Source: Halomonas sp. (GTDB lineage: Bacteria; Pseudomonadota; Gammaproteobacteria; Pseudomonadales; Halomonadaceae). Taken from it: a DNA stretch of 64,000 nucleotides. The notes beneath the pieces were generated by a model that had not been told where the DNA came from, ran no database searches, and saw nothing but the letters and a program-made list of their open reading frames with translations. The position numbers and the translations under genes are program-made. Numbering within the stretch: the first letter of the stretch is position 1; each line of letters starts with the position of its first letter. Shown here piece after piece: positions 18,339 through 27,234 of this stretch. The stretch covers positions 30,638 through 94,637 of the forward strand of contig NZ_JAFIFK010000071.1 of assembly GCF_020832045.1 (NCBI RefSeq). The letters are read 5' to 3'.

Positions 18339-18941
18339 ATGAAAACGACTCGTTCATCATCCACACGGCTGGCTCTGCTCACGGCACCGGCGCTGATACT
18401 CCTTGCCGGTCTGGCCGTGGCCCACCCGGGGCACGACCATGTGCATGGCAGCGGTTTTGCCGCCGGCCTGGCGCATCCCTTGCTGGGGCTCGACCACCTG
18501 CTGGCGATGTTGGCGGTGGGGCTGTGGAGCCTGCGCCAAAGCCGTGCCTTCAGCCTCGCTGCGCCGATCCTGGCCGCAGTGGGAATGTTGCTGGGGGCGG
18601 GTCTGGCCTGGAGCGGCTTTGCACTTCCCGGCGTGGAGTTCGGCATCGCCATGTCGGTGCTGCTGGTTGGGGTGCTGATCGCCGCGCTGGTCAAGGTACC
18701 TGCTCCGGTTGGCGCTGCGGTGGTAGTGCTGTTCATGCTCTTTCACGGTCACGCCCACGGTAATGAGATGCCGCACGGGGCATCGACGCTGGCCTACCTG
18801 GCGGGCTTCAGTTTGGCGACCCTGGCGATTACCTATGCGGGTCGCGCGGCAGGGGTATTTCTCATGGTGCGTGAGAACCGCATCCTGCGGGTATTAGGCA
18901 TGGCGATTGCCGCTGCCGGTGCGCTGTTTGCCTTCGGCTGA
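18339..18941 (+). CDS. HupE/UreJ-family nickel permease
   Basis: A 200-residue membrane protein of the HupE/UreJ family with about six helices after a signal-like N-terminus that ends near LAVAHPGHDH. The family signature HPxxGxDHLLAM is present as HPLLGLDHLLAMLAVG, and FHGHAHG in the fifth segment supplies further His ligands. These proteins import nickel. Placed last in the urease cluster, it would supply metal to UreE and UreG, so UreJ is the likely role. AAGGAGA precedes the ATG at 18339. A terminator-like hairpin follows about 25 bases after the stop. Confidence 0.88.
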   Translation: MKTTRSSSTRLALLTAPALILLAGLAVAHPGHDHVHGSGFAAGLAHPLLGLDHLLAMLAVGLWSLRQSRAFSLAAPILAAVGMLLGAGLAWSGFALPGVEFGIAMSVLLVGVLIAALVKVPAPVGAAVVVLFMLFHGHAHGNEMPHGASTLAYLAGFSLATLAITYAGRAAGVFLMVRENRILRVLGMAIAAAGALFAFG

Positions 18942-18966
18942 TTATCGTTTCTCGAAAGTATCACTA

Positions 18967-18988
18967 CGCCCGGCCACGCAGCCGGGCG
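18967..18988 (+). terminator. Terminator after the urease cluster
   Basis: An 8-bp perfect GC stem, CGCCCGGC/GCCGGGCG, with a six-base loop, followed by TTGTCGTATT. It lies 25 bases after the hupE-like stop and is the likely end of the urease transcript. Confidence 0.6.
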
Positions 18989-19063
18989 TTGTCGTATTAG
19001 CGAAAGTTGACAGGAAACGCTCAGCCGCCCAGCTTTAGGTAGACGCTTCGGCCTGGAGAGCGC

Positions 19064-19291
19064 ATGGACAAGCTACTACTGGCGGTGAAGATATTCATCA
19101 CGCTGCTGGTTCTCATCCTTTTCGTACAGAACATTGCCCTTGTCGAAGTGCGCTTCCTGTTCTGGGGTGCCCGGCTACCATTGGCCTTGCTGCTGTTGGT
19201 GATTTATGTGCTCGGCATGGTGAGCGGAAAGACGCTGTTTCACCTGTTGGGGCGACTGCGAAGTCGTCGCAAGCACTCGTCGAGATACTGA
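19064..19291 (+). CDS. LapA-domain (DUF1049) small membrane protein
   Basis: A 75-residue protein with two membrane helices (about 5-24 and 36-58) and a basic C-terminal tail (LRSRRKHSSRY). The pattern of a helix, then VQNIALVEVRFLFW, then a second helix with a Gly and a Lys matches the LapA/DUF1049 family of lipopolysaccharide assembly proteins. In Escherichia coli, LapA works with LapB to control LpxC turnover. No lapB is adjacent here, so the specific role is not established. It stands alone between a terminator and a convergent gene. Confidence 0.72.
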   Translation: MDKLLLAVKIFITLLVLILFVQNIALVEVRFLFWGARLPLALLLLVIYVLGMVSGKTLFHLLGRLRSRRKHSSRY

Positions 19292-19395
19292 CGCGTTGCT
19301 GAATCGACTCTCCGCGATTGCCCTGCATCGTCTTGCCTCGCTTATTCATGGGTGCCATGAAGCGTAGCGGCCGATGGGGCAGTGAGACGGCTGGC

Positions 19396-20319
19396 TCAGT
19401 CGACGTGAGTGACTGCTTCATGGCGAGGATCGACATACCATGGCAGGCCGCGCCGGGCGTTGTATTCGAGTTCGGCGATCACCTGGGCGCCAAGAAGCAG
19501 GATCATGGCGCCGACTTCCAGCGTGAGCAGCACCACGATAAGCGTGGCAAGCGATCCATATACGACGTTGACCAGCGATACGTTGAGAAAATAGAACATC
19601 AGCAGCAAACGCACCCCCTCCCAGAGCAGTGCCGCAACGAAGCCGCCCACCACGGCCCTTCGCAACGAGATCCTTACCACCGGCAAGACCTTGTAGATGG
19701 CGCTGAACAGCAGGAAGACGCCGAGAAAGCTGAATAGATTCAGCAGAGGGTCGGATAGGCCTGCAAGGGGCATCTCGCGCCCCAGCACCGCCACCCACAA
19801 GGTTCCCATCGCCTCGGCCAAGGTCACCATCAGAGTGAGAGCTGCCAGGCCCGCTCCCAGCACCAGCATGAACAGATAGGGCAGCAAGACCGAAACCCAG
19901 ACGCTGCGCTTGGGATGTGATTCGGGCGTGTGAAAGATGATGGCCAGCGCGTCCTCCAACATGCGGAAGGCGAAAGAGCTGAACACCAGCAGTACCAGGA
20001 TACCGAAAATACCGATAACGTCGCTGGAATCGAGCAGGGTGCGTACCGCTTCCATCAAGCCGTCGGCATGGGAGGGTGTGAGATGGATGAGCTGCACACC
20101 CAGCACCTCGAAAAGCAGCTCTTCATCCATGACTTGGGTAAGCAGCACGGCCAGCAGAGCGAATAGCGGAACGATGGAGAGCAGGATGTTGTAGCCGACA
20201 CCGCCTGCAAGCAGGATGCCTCGATTGCGCATGAAGTTGGCCAGCACACGCCAGGCGAAGGCAGCCGTGCGGGGCAAGATCACGAACATGACACGTTGCG
20301 ACTTGCGAACCTGGGTCAT
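19396..20319 (-). CDS. YihY/BrkB-family inner membrane protein
   Basis: A 307-residue YihY/BrkB-family protein with six predicted helices. Family features include RNRGILLAGGVGYNILLSIVPLFALLA near the N-terminus, FHTPESHPKRSVW in the middle, and ALLWEGVRLLLMFYF plus VVYGSLATLIVVLLTLEVGAMILLLGAQVIAELEY in the C-terminal half. The family was once annotated as RNase BN, wrongly. Its members are inner-membrane proteins of unsettled transport function. The gene converges on the LapA-like gene and is divergent from the 24-residue microprotein gene at 20492. Confidence 0.87.
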   Translation of the reverse strand: MTQVRKSQRVMFVILPRTAAFAWRVLANFMRNRGILLAGGVGYNILLSIVPLFALLAVLLTQVMDEELLFEVLGVQLIHLTPSHADGLMEAVRTLLDSSDVIGIFGILVLLVFSSFAFRMLEDALAIIFHTPESHPKRSVWVSVLLPYLFMLVLGAGLAALTLMVTLAEAMGTLWVAVLGREMPLAGLSDPLLNLFSFLGVFLLFSAIYKVLPVVRISLRRAVVGGFVAALLWEGVRLLLMFYFLNVSLVNVVYGSLATLIVVLLTLEVGAMILLLGAQVIAELEYNARRGLPWYVDPRHEAVTHVD

Positions 20320-20491
20320 GCGAGCGTCGCTCCTTGTGCCGGTTAGTCGATCCTTGCTTCAAGGTATTCGCCCGGGCTCTTGGCGACAAGCCGGTTACTC
20401 GACTGGCCGGATCTGTCATGTTCGCTACACTGGGGCTGACGGCGATGCCTTTGTCGCCTATCGAACCCGAACCCTCAGCAAGGAGAGCTGT

Positions 20492-20566
20492 ATGCGCAAT
20501 ATCATCTATATCATTGGCCTGATCGTGGTAGTGCTGTTCATTCTGTCGATGCTGGGCCTGCGCTAG
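20492..20566 (+). CDS. 24-residue single-helix membrane microprotein
   Basis: The frame from ATG 20492 to the stop at 20564-20566 encodes 24 residues: a short polar start (MRN), one hydrophobic stretch of about 18 residues, and a final Arg. AAGGAGAG lies six bases before the ATG. This good ribosome-binding site and the clean transmembrane composition argue that it is a real gene. I recall similar very short membrane proteins in related genera, but no function is known to me. It lies between the divergent yihY-like gene and a convergent hydrolase gene. Confidence 0.6.
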   Translation: MRNIIYIIGLIVVVLFILSMLGLR

Positions 20567-20597
20567 CCAGCTCCGGATCGAGTGGCCCCGGTAGGCA

Positions 20598-21656
20598 TCA
20601 GGGTGTTTCGAGCAGCCTTGCCATGAGCCGGTGCAGCAGCTCCTGTCGGAAGGGGCTGCCATCGGCGCCGGGGCTCGGGTCAGCGGTGAAGGCCACAGTC
20701 AGCTCCTTTTCCGGGACGACGTAGAGGGCCTGGCCGCCGAAGCCACGGCCATAAAGGACGCGCTCCTCGCCCAAGGTGGTGATAAACCAGCCGTAGCCAT
20801 AGGCATCGCCTGTCCAGCGCGAGGTGCCGCGGGGTTGCCAAGAGGCCTCGACCCAGCCCTCGGGCAGCACACGGCGACCATCGATCACGCCGTCATGACG
20901 ATAAAGCTCACCCAGCCGGATCAACGCGAGGGGCGAAAGCAACATGTCGTTACCTCCGAAATAGATTCCTTGCGGGTCCTGGGGCCATGGCGGGATGGTG
21001 ATATCGAGGGGAGCACCGAGCAAGCGTCGCGCCAGTGCCAGCGTGTTCTCGCCGGTGGCATCGGTCAGAGCGGCCGAGAGCAGATGCGAACTGCCGGTGG
21101 AGTAGAGCATTCTTCCGCCTGGGCGATCGACGAAGGGGCGGCTGAGTGCATAGGCGACCCAGTCGCGACTGGCAACCCAGGCGCCGTAGTATTGCCCCGA
21201 CGTACGCTCGAGCCCAGCCTGTTGTGCCAGCAAGTGCTCCACGGTGATGTCGGCAATGCGTGGGTCGGCGCCATCCGGGACGCGAGAGGCAAGCAGCTCC
21301 ACGATGGGTTGGTCGACGCCTTCGATAAGCTCCGTCTCGATGGCGGCGCCTACCAGAGCAGCCAGCACCGTTTTCGACAGCGACTTGATGTTGACCGGCT
21401 GATCGCTGCTAGGCTCTGCCAGTTGAAGGTCGAGAATGATCTCTCCGCGCTCCGCCACGACCACGTTGTGCAGCCGGGATATGCGTTGCGCTTCGGCTTC
21501 CAGCTCGGACAAGGCTGCGGCGCTCACGCGGTTGTGTGTCGGCTGGCCCGCTGACGACAAGGGGACGAAAATGAGCAGAGTCAGCAGCAGCGGCAAACCA
21601 CGGCGCCAGCTGCGAGCCATGAGCTTGGGCATCGCGTCGATGTGTTTGTCGTCCAT
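20598..21656 (-). CDS. Beta-lactamase-fold serine hydrolase
   Basis: A 352-residue protein of the class C beta-lactamase/penicillin-binding-protein-like family. An N-terminal membrane or signal segment lies at about residues 19-36. The catalytic SxxK is Ser92-Leu-Ser-Lys95, the second motif is YST in GRMLYSTGSSH rather than the usual YSN, and the third is in GRGFGGQ. AQQAGLERTS and the YGYGW segment are typical of this group, whose members include esterases and D-aminopeptidases. It is probably periplasmic. The ATG at 21656, with GGGAGAG upstream, is preferred over a 24-codon longer reading. The substrate is unknown; antibiotic resistance should not be inferred. Confidence 0.78.
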   Translation of the reverse strand: MDDKHIDAMPKLMARSWRRGLPLLLTLLIFVPLSSAGQPTHNRVSAAALSELEAEAQRISRLHNVVVAERGEIILDLQLAEPSSDQPVNIKSLSKTVLAALVGAAIETELIEGVDQPIVELLASRVPDGADPRIADITVEHLLAQQAGLERTSGQYYGAWVASRDWVAYALSRPFVDRPGGRMLYSTGSSHLLSAALTDATGENTLALARRLLGAPLDITIPPWPQDPQGIYFGGNDMLLSPLALIRLGELYRHDGVIDGRRVLPEGWVEASWQPRGTSRWTGDAYGYGWFITTLGEERVLYGRGFGGQALYVVPEKELTVAFTADPSPGADGSPFRQELLHRLMARLLETP

Positions 21657-21772
21657 GCCTGTTTCTCTCCCGTCGCCACCGTTTAGCTTTTGAGAGCGTG
21701 ACTCATGAGGGGTTCCGACCCGTCCCAAATTCTGCCCTTGTCGCTTTGGAGATGATCATCGTGAGAGTGGAT

Positions 21773-22408
21773 ATGGCGGGAGCAGTCGTGGTGAGAGCGA
21801 CCTTGTATCGGCGCATTCGCCCGTTGTGCTGGCTGGGAATCGCCTTCCTGGTATTGGCAATGACGGGTTGCGTCGGCCGTGTCGTGCCACCCGAGCCCCG
21901 AACCCTGTCCGAGCCGGTGGATATCTACCTGCTCGACCACGGACGTCACGCCAGTCTCGTCCTCCCGCGGGAGCAGGGGGGAGTGGTGCGCTATAGTTAC
22001 GGTGACTGGCGATGGTACGTCGAGGAACGACAGAACGTCTTCACCGCGGCCTCAGCGATGTTGTGGCCTACCAGTGCCGGGCTAGGGAAGGCCGTGCATG
22101 ACGATATCGGGATCGACCAGCCTCGTCTTTTTTCCCGGCTGGCACCGGAAGGAGTCAGTGGCATCTATCCGCTACAGGCCGAAGCGGAACGTGTCAGTGC
22201 GCTGCAGAAGCGGCTCGATGGAATATTCGCCGACGCCGACAGCGAGCCGGTCAGAAGTGAAAGTTACGGGTTGGCATTCGTTCCTTACGCGCGGCGCTAC
22301 TCAGCCGTACATCAGTCCAACCTGGTCGTCGCCAGCTGGCTGCGCGAGCTGGATGTCGAGGTACAGGGCTCACCCTGGCTGTCCAATTGGCAAGTCGCCG
22401 AGCCTTGA
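21773..22408 (+). CDS. DUF2459-like lipoprotein
   Basis: A 211-residue protein with a basic N-terminus, a hydrophobic stretch and a lipobox-like MTGC, so it is probably a lipoprotein. The following VDIYLLDHGRHASLVLP resembles the start of DUF2459 (TIGR02117) proteins, and WYVEERQNVFTAASAMLWPT fits the same family. No enzymatic role is established. The start is uncertain: ATG 21773 has GAGAG at a suitable distance, while ATG 21752 has GGAG directly against it and would only add seven residues. It is divergent from the serine hydrolase gene. Confidence 0.65.
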   Translation: MAGAVVVRATLYRRIRPLCWLGIAFLVLAMTGCVGRVVPPEPRTLSEPVDIYLLDHGRHASLVLPREQGGVVRYSYGDWRWYVEERQNVFTAASAMLWPTSAGLGKAVHDDIGIDQPRLFSRLAPEGVSGIYPLQAEAERVSALQKRLDGIFADADSEPVRSESYGLAFVPYARRYSAVHQSNLVVASWLRELDVEVQGSPWLSNWQVAEP

Positions 22409-22524
22409 ACCCCGGGTGTCGTTTTCTTTCGCCGACTGGGTTGGCTATGTATGCTGAGTAAGGAACCGTAAGCGATCGTCATGCCATGAAGACGTTCAAA
22501 TAGACCATCAGGAGGGTCTTACAC

Positions 22525-23634
22525 ATGCCAGAAACAGTCGAGAGCCCACTATACCAAGACAGACGCGTCATGGGCCTGGTCGCCATCGCTGTGCTCGCTA
22601 TCATCTGGGCGATCTTCGCTCACAACAATGCCGGTGACCACCGTGAGCGCAGCGCAGAGCTGGAAGGGAGACTGGCCACGCTTGAAACTGAACACCGGCA
22701 GCTCGCCGCACAGCTCGAAGAGCGTAATCAGGCGGGGGAGGACATCGAGGCGTTACAATCGCAGCTGGCCGGACTGGAGGATGAGCGCCAGGCGGCTCGC
22801 GGCGAGGTAGAGCAGCTCGAAGCCGAAGCCGTTGAAGCCTCGAACCGTATCGCCGAGCTCCAGGAGCAGCAGACCGCGCTGGAGAGTGAGCTCGAGGCTC
22901 GCCGCGAGGAACAGGGCGAGATGGAAGAGAGCATGACTGCGCTCCGCAATGATTTCCAATCGGTGGATGAGGCGCGTGCCGACGCCGATGAGGCACGTCA
23001 GGATGCGGAAAGGGCCCGGCAGGAAGCCGAGGCGGCACGTCAGGCCGCCGAAGAAGAGCGTCAGGAAGCGGAGCAGGCGCGTCAGCAGGCCGAGGCCGAG
23101 CTCGAGCAGAGCGCCGATGAGCTGGGACAGATTCGTGAGGAAGCCCAAGGTGCGCAGGAGCAACTCGATACGCTGAACGAGGCGATCGAACAGCGGCAGC
23201 AGACGCTCGAAGCACTGGAGAACGATATCGAAGCGCTGGAAGCCTGGCGTGGCGAGGTCGAGCGTGAGGTTGGCGAGACTCGCGACGAGCGCGACGCGGC
23301 CGTGGCCGAAACCGAGACCATTCGTGAAGAGCGCGGCGAGTTAGCTGAACAGATCGAGTTGGGGCGGAGCGAGCTTCAAGATGTCGAAGCCCAGGTTGAC
23401 CGTCGTCGTCAGCAGCTCGAGCAGATCGAGGCGCAGCTGGCCGAGTGGCGCGATGCGCTTACCGAACTCGAGCTGCGTACCGAAGCCGCCGATCAGGAGC
23501 AACAACAGCCGCCGCAACAGCAGCAAGGTCAGCAGCAGCAAGGTCAGCAGCAGCAAGATCAGCAGCAGCAAGGTCAGGAGGAAGAGAATAACGAGGACGA
23601 AGAGCAGAACGCTGCTGAAAACGAGCGCAACTGA
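22525..23634 (+). CDS. Membrane-anchored coiled-coil protein with Gln-rich tail
   Basis: A 369-residue protein with one membrane helix at about residues 16-33 and a very long heptad-rich coiled coil from about 38 to 325. It ends in a tail of Gln repeats (about 326-352) and an acidic Glu/Asn segment. Composition is dominated by Glu, Gln, Ala and Arg, and within the coil 'ARQEAE'-like blocks repeat. The Gln tail is encoded by four near-identical 15-base units (23518-23577). I do not recognise a named family. The topology suggests a periplasmic or cytoplasmic scaffold rod tethered to the inner membrane. AGGAGG lies upstream of the ATG. Confidence 0.72.
   Translation: MPETVESPLYQDRRVMGLVAIAVLAIIWAIFAHNNAGDHRERSAELEGRLATLETEHRQLAAQLEERNQAGEDIEALQSQLAGLEDERQAARGEVEQLEAEAVEASNRIAELQEQQTALESELEARREEQGEMEESMTALRNDFQSVDEARADADEARQDAERARQEAEAARQAAEEERQEAEQARQQAEAELEQSADELGQIREEAQGAQEQLDTLNEAIEQRQQTLEALENDIEALEAWRGEVEREVGETRDERDAAVAETETIREERGELAEQIELGRSELQDVEAQVDRRRQQLEQIEAQLAEWRDALTELELRTEAADQEQQQPPQQQQGQQQQGQQQQDQQQQGQEEENNEDEEQNAAENERN
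23518..23577 (+). repeat. Four tandem 15-bp units in the Gln-rich tail
   Basis: Four copies of CAGCAGCAAGGTCAG occur head to tail (23518, 23533, 23548, 23563). The third copy carries AGATCAG in place of AGGTCAG, so it encodes Asp instead of Gly. The unit is a multiple of three, so copy-number change would lengthen or shorten the Gln tail without a frameshift. Confidence 0.9.
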
Positions 23635-23648
23635 CGACACCTGGCGAT

Positions 23649-23684
23649 ACAACGTGCGGCGGGCCATGGCTCGCCGCACGTTGT
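23649..23684 (+). terminator. Terminator after the coiled-coil gene
   Basis: A perfect 13-bp stem, ACAACGTGCGGCG (23649-23661) and CGCCGCACGTTGT (23672-23684), followed by TT, lies 15 bases after the stop. Confidence 0.7.
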
Positions 23685-23797
23685 TTCAGGGTGTCGCCAA
23701 GTGACGGCGACTCGCTCGTCTCATTCATTGGCGCGTTATACTGGGCCAGGTACAAGCGTCATTCGCAGCACACCACTTGCAGCACAAGGAGCCAGTC

Positions 23798-24604
23798 GTG
23801 ATCGAAGGGGTCAAGCATATCGTGGCCGTAGCCTCCGGCAAGGGCGGGGTGGGTAAGTCCACCGTCACCGTCAACCTGGCACTGGCCATGGTGGCCGAGG
23901 GTTATCGGGTCGGCATCCTCGATGCCGACATTCATGGCCCAAGCCAGGCGCAGATGCTGGGCGCTCCGGAAGGTGTCAGGCCACAGCAGGCCGGCGAGAA
24001 CAAGTTCAGGCCACTGGAGATGCATGGTGTCCAAGCCATGTCGATGGCCTTCATGGTCGATACCCGGGAGCCGATGGTATGGCGCGGTCCCATGGTGGCC
24101 GGCGCCTTTCAGCAGCTGCTCACGCAAACGGCATGGAAGGATCTCGACGTGCTGTTTATCGACATGCCGCCGGGTACCGGCGACATTCAGCTGACTCTGG
24201 CTCAGAAGGTGCCGGTAGACGGCGCGGTGATCGTGACGACGCCGCAGGACATTGCCCTGCTCGATGCGCGCAAGGGCATCGAAATGTTCCGCAAGGTAAA
24301 CGTGCCGGTGTTGGGCGTGGTGGAGAACATGAGCCTGCACGTGTGCTCCAATTGCGGCCATGCCGAGCCGATCTTCGGCGAAGGCGGCGGCGAGCGTATT
24401 GCCAGCGAGTACGAGACCCGCGTACTGGGTAGGCTGCCATTGGCACTGTCAATACGCGAGCAGGCAGACAGCGGCCGGCCCACTGTCATTGCGGATCCCA
24501 AGAGCGAGGTGACGAGCACCTTCCGCGACATGGCAAGGCAGATAGCGGAGACACTCGGGGGCCAGTCGCCGAGCGAGGGGCCGAGCATTTCGTTCAGTGA
24601 CTGA
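23798..24604 (+). CDS. Mrp/ApbC-family Fe-S cluster carrier ATPase
   Basis: A 268-residue P-loop ATPase of the Mrp/NBP35 family, which binds and transfers Fe-S clusters in the cytoplasm. The deviant Walker A is SGKGGVGKST (residues about 13-22), with DADIHGPSQ and FIDMPPGTGD following. The cluster-binding pair is CSNC in HVCSNCGH. The N-terminal MIP18-like domain found in longer Mrp proteins is absent. A GTG start at 23798 is chosen because AAGGAG lies six bases upstream. A TTG seven codons earlier has no ribosome-binding site. dcd follows in the same direction after a small hairpin. Confidence 0.9.
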   Translation: MIEGVKHIVAVASGKGGVGKSTVTVNLALAMVAEGYRVGILDADIHGPSQAQMLGAPEGVRPQQAGENKFRPLEMHGVQAMSMAFMVDTREPMVWRGPMVAGAFQQLLTQTAWKDLDVLFIDMPPGTGDIQLTLAQKVPVDGAVIVTTPQDIALLDARKGIEMFRKVNVPVLGVVENMSLHVCSNCGHAEPIFGEGGGERIASEYETRVLGRLPLALSIREQADSGRPTVIADPKSEVTSTFRDMARQIAETLGGQSPSEGPSISFSD

Positions 24605-24645
24605 CTCGGTCCGGCCCGTTGGCCATGGATCGTGACGAGTGCACC

Positions 24646-24670
24646 TAGGGCCGTTATGATAGCGGCCCTA
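24646..24670 (+). terminator. Hairpin between mrp and dcd
   Basis: An 8-bp stem, TAGGGCCG (24646-24653) and CGGCCCTA (24663-24670), with a nine-base loop, followed by CTTCATTCTT. It may be a weak terminator for the Mrp gene. Confidence 0.4.
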
Positions 24671-24704
24671 CTTCATTCTTCGGCACAACTTCTCAGGACG
24701 CCCC

Positions 24705-25271
24705 ATGAGCATCAAGCCCGACAGTTGGATCCGCCGCATGGCCGAGCGGGATGGCATGATCGAACCCTTCGAAGCCGATCAGGTGCGCTATGTGAACGAT
24801 CAACGGGTGATCTCCTACGGCACCTCCAGCTACGGCTACGATGTCCGCTGCGCTGACGAATTCAAGGTGTTTACCAACATCCATTCGGCGGTGGTCGATC
24901 CCAAGAATTTCGATGACAAGAGCTTCGTCGACATCAAGGGCGATGTCTGCATCATCCCGCCCAACTCTTTCGCCTTGGCGCGCACCGTGGAGTATTTCCG
25001 TATCCCACGCAGCGTATTGACCATCTGTTTGGGCAAGTCGACCTACGCTCGCTGCGGCATCATCGTCAACGTGACACCGCTTGAGCCGGAATGGGAAGGG
25101 CATGTGACCCTGGAGTTCTCCAACACCACCAACCTGCCGGCCAAGATCTACGCCAACGAGGGCGTGGCGCAGATGCTGTTCCTGGAATCCGACGAGGTGT
25201 GTGAGGTGTCTTACAAGGATCGCGGCGGCAAGTATATGGGGCAGAGGGGAGTGACTCTGCCCCGCACCTAA
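24705..25271 (+). CDS. dcd: dCTP deaminase
   Basis: A 188-residue dCTP deaminase, which converts dCTP to dUTP and ammonia as the main route to dTMP in proteobacteria. Conserved segments include [18 protein letters not shown], the substrate-binding [21 protein letters not shown], and the catalytic Glu in [10 protein letters not shown]. The size and motifs fit the homotrimeric monofunctional enzyme rather than the bifunctional dCTP deaminase/dUTPase. The ATG at 24705 has only a weak ribosome-binding site, but it matches the family N-terminus [13 protein letters not shown]. It converges on purN. Confidence 0.97.
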   Translation: MSIKPDSWIRRMAERDGMIEPFEADQVRYVNDQRVISYGTSSYGYDVRCADEFKVFTNIHSAVVDPKNFDDKSFVDIKGDVCIIPPNSFALARTVEYFRIPRSVLTICLGKSTYARCGIIVNVTPLEPEWEGHVTLEFSNTTNLPAKIYANEGVAQMLFLESDEVCEVSYKDRGGKYMGQRGVTLPRT

Positions 25272-25275
25272 CTCT

Positions 25276-26001
25276 CTATTCTTCGTCTAGCTCTTCGGCG
25301 GCATCGGCGTGGGAGAGGCGTAGCCCCTGGGGCGGCAGCGGGGTGCCGTCGAGCAGGGCGGCCTCGCCTTCGAGGCGCAGGCGTCCTTCCAGGAACCACT
25401 TCACCGCGATGGGGTAGATCAGGTGCTCGCGAGCGTGCACCTTCTCCTTGAGACTGTCTTCGGTCTCGCCTTCACTGACCTTTACCACGGCCTGGATCGC
25501 TACCGGGCCGCCGTCGAGCTCTTCGGTGACGAAGTGCACGCTGCAGCCGTGTTCGGTCACGCGATCTGCCAGCGCCTTGGCGTGAGTTCCAAGGCCGCGA
25601 TAGGCGGGCAGCAGGGAAGGGTGGATATTGAGCATGCGACCGTGAAAGCGCTGTACGAAGCGCGTGCTCAGGATGCGCATGAAACCGGCCAACACCACCA
25701 GGTCGGGCTCGTGTCGCTCGATCACCTTGATCAGGGCGCCGTCGTAGGCGTCACGGCTGTCGTACTCGCCGTGGGGCAGCACCACTGCATCGATACCTGC
25801 GTCACGGGCACGCTGCAGGCCGTAGGCATCCGCGACGTTGGAGATCACGGCGACGATTTCGCCGCCCAGCCGGTCGTGGGTCTGCTCGTCGATGAGCGCC
25901 TGCAGGTTGCTGCCATTGCCCGAAATCAACACCACGACCCGACGCGCACCGGTGAGCTCGGGCGTCAGGTCGTTGAGAGTATCCGCGTAGCTCTCGCTCA
26001 T
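25276..26001 (-). CDS. purN: Phosphoribosylglycinamide formyltransferase PurN
   Basis: A 241-residue 10-formyl-THF-dependent GAR transformylase, the third step of purine synthesis. Catalytic Asn and His lie in [12 protein letters not shown], and the Asp in [28 protein letters not shown] marks the phosphoribosyl-binding loop. About 18 extra residues precede this loop, so the start could be slightly downstream, but the ATG overlaps the purM stop by four bases (ATGA), which supports translational coupling. The C-terminal tail of about 25 residues is also a little longer than in Escherichia coli. Confidence 0.94.
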   Translation of the reverse strand: MSESYADTLNDLTPELTGARRVVVLISGNGSNLQALIDEQTHDRLGGEIVAVISNVADAYGLQRARDAGIDAVVLPHGEYDSRDAYDGALIKVIERHEPDLVVLAGFMRILSTRFVQRFHGRMLNIHPSLLPAYRGLGTHAKALADRVTEHGCSVHFVTEELDGGPVAIQAVVKVSEGETEDSLKEKVHAREHLIYPIAVKWFLEGRLRLEGEAALLDGTPLPPQGLRLSHADAAEELDEE

Positions 26002-27074
26002 GCCTCGAGGTTCTCCAGTAGAACCGCTTCCTCGCCCTCGCTGCGAGCGACGATCTCGCCGATGCGGTAGACCGTTTCACCCTGGGCCTGGAGATGCGCA
26101 CGAGCCTGATCGGCCTGGCTGGCGGGCACGACGATGACCATGCCGATGCCGCAGTTGAGCACGCGATACATCTCCAGCTCAGCCACGTTGCCCTGCTGCT
26201 GGAGCCAGTCGAACAGCGCGGGACGGGTCCAGCTTTTCACGTCGATGCGAGCCGCCAGCGATTCGGGCAGCACGCGGGGGATGTTTTCCAACAGGCCGCC
26301 ACCGGTAATGTGCGAGAGGGCGTGTACCGGAACACCGCTCTCCTTGATCAGCGAAAGCAGCGGCTTGACGTAGATGCGCGTGGGGGCGAGCAGGGCATCG
26401 CCGAGTGGCTGGCCGTCGATGGCGGTGTCCAGCGACACGCCGCTGACCTCGAGGATCTTGCGGATCAGCGAGTAGCCGTTGGAGTGTGCACCGCTGGAGG
26501 CGATGCCGAGCAATACGTCGCCTTCGCCGACCTTGCTGCCGTCGAGGATCTCGGATTTCTCCACCACGCCGACGCAGAATCCGGCCAGGTCGTAGTCGCT
26601 GCCCTCGTACATGCCCGGCATCTCGGCGGTTTCGCCACCTACCAGGGCGCAACCGGCCCGCTCGCAGCCTTCACCGATACCGGCGACCACATCGGCAGCG
26701 ATGTCCACATCGAGCTTGCCCGTGGCATAGTAGTCGAGGAAGAACAGCGGCTCGGCACCGGCCACCACCAGATCGTTGACGCACATGGCGACCAGATCGA
26801 TACCGATGGTGTCATGGCGGCCGAGGTCCATCGCCAGGCGCAGCTTGGTCCCCACGCCGTCGGTACCGGAGACCAGAACCGGTTCGCGATAGCCGCTAGG
26901 GAGCTGGCACAGGGCGCCGAAGCCGCCCAGCCCACCCATCACCTCGGGGCGCATGGTGCGCTTGGCGACGCCCTTGATACGGTCGACCAGGGCATTGCCG
27001 GCATCGATGTCGACACCGGCATCCTTGTAGCTCAGCGATGCCTTGGCGTTGTCGGGAGAGGTGGAATCGGTCAT
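25998..27074 (-). CDS. purM: Phosphoribosylformylglycinamidine cyclo-ligase PurM
   Basis: A 358-residue AIR synthetase, the fifth step of purine synthesis, which closes the imidazole ring using ATP. Conserved regions include [29 protein letters not shown], the [11 protein letters not shown] loop, and [16 protein letters not shown] near the C-terminal domain. The length is normal. It is the first gene of purM-purN. The upstream gap to the divergent PerM-like gene is about 160 bases and probably carries both promoters; no clear PurR operator was seen there. Confidence 0.97.
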   Translation of the reverse strand: MTDSTSPDNAKASLSYKDAGVDIDAGNALVDRIKGVAKRTMRPEVMGGLGGFGALCQLPSGYREPVLVSGTDGVGTKLRLAMDLGRHDTIGIDLVAMCVNDLVVAGAEPLFFLDYYATGKLDVDIAADVVAGIGEGCERAGCALVGGETAEMPGMYEGSDYDLAGFCVGVVEKSEILDGSKVGEGDVLLGIASSGAHSNGYSLIRKILEVSGVSLDTAIDGQPLGDALLAPTRIYVKPLLSLIKESGVPVHALSHITGGGLLENIPRVLPESLAARIDVKSWTRPALFDWLQQQGNVAELEMYRVLNCGIGMVIVVPASQADQARAHLQAQGETVYRIGEIVARSEGEEAVLLENLEA

Positions 27075-27234
27075 GGCCTGTCCTGTACGAAGAAGAATAC
27101 GTAGTTAGTGGTCCGGCGGTCGGCGCAAGGCAGCGGTCACCTTGAAGGCCGAAGCAGTGGGCAAGATCGGGCCGGAATTGTAGCATCACGACGCACGGCT
27201 CGCATCGCCGTGAACGTTAACGCAGGGAGGGGTG

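Noticed and set aside
23515..23580. A CRISPR-like repeat signal
   Set aside because: The 15-base units are directly adjacent, without spacers, and lie in frame inside a protein gene.
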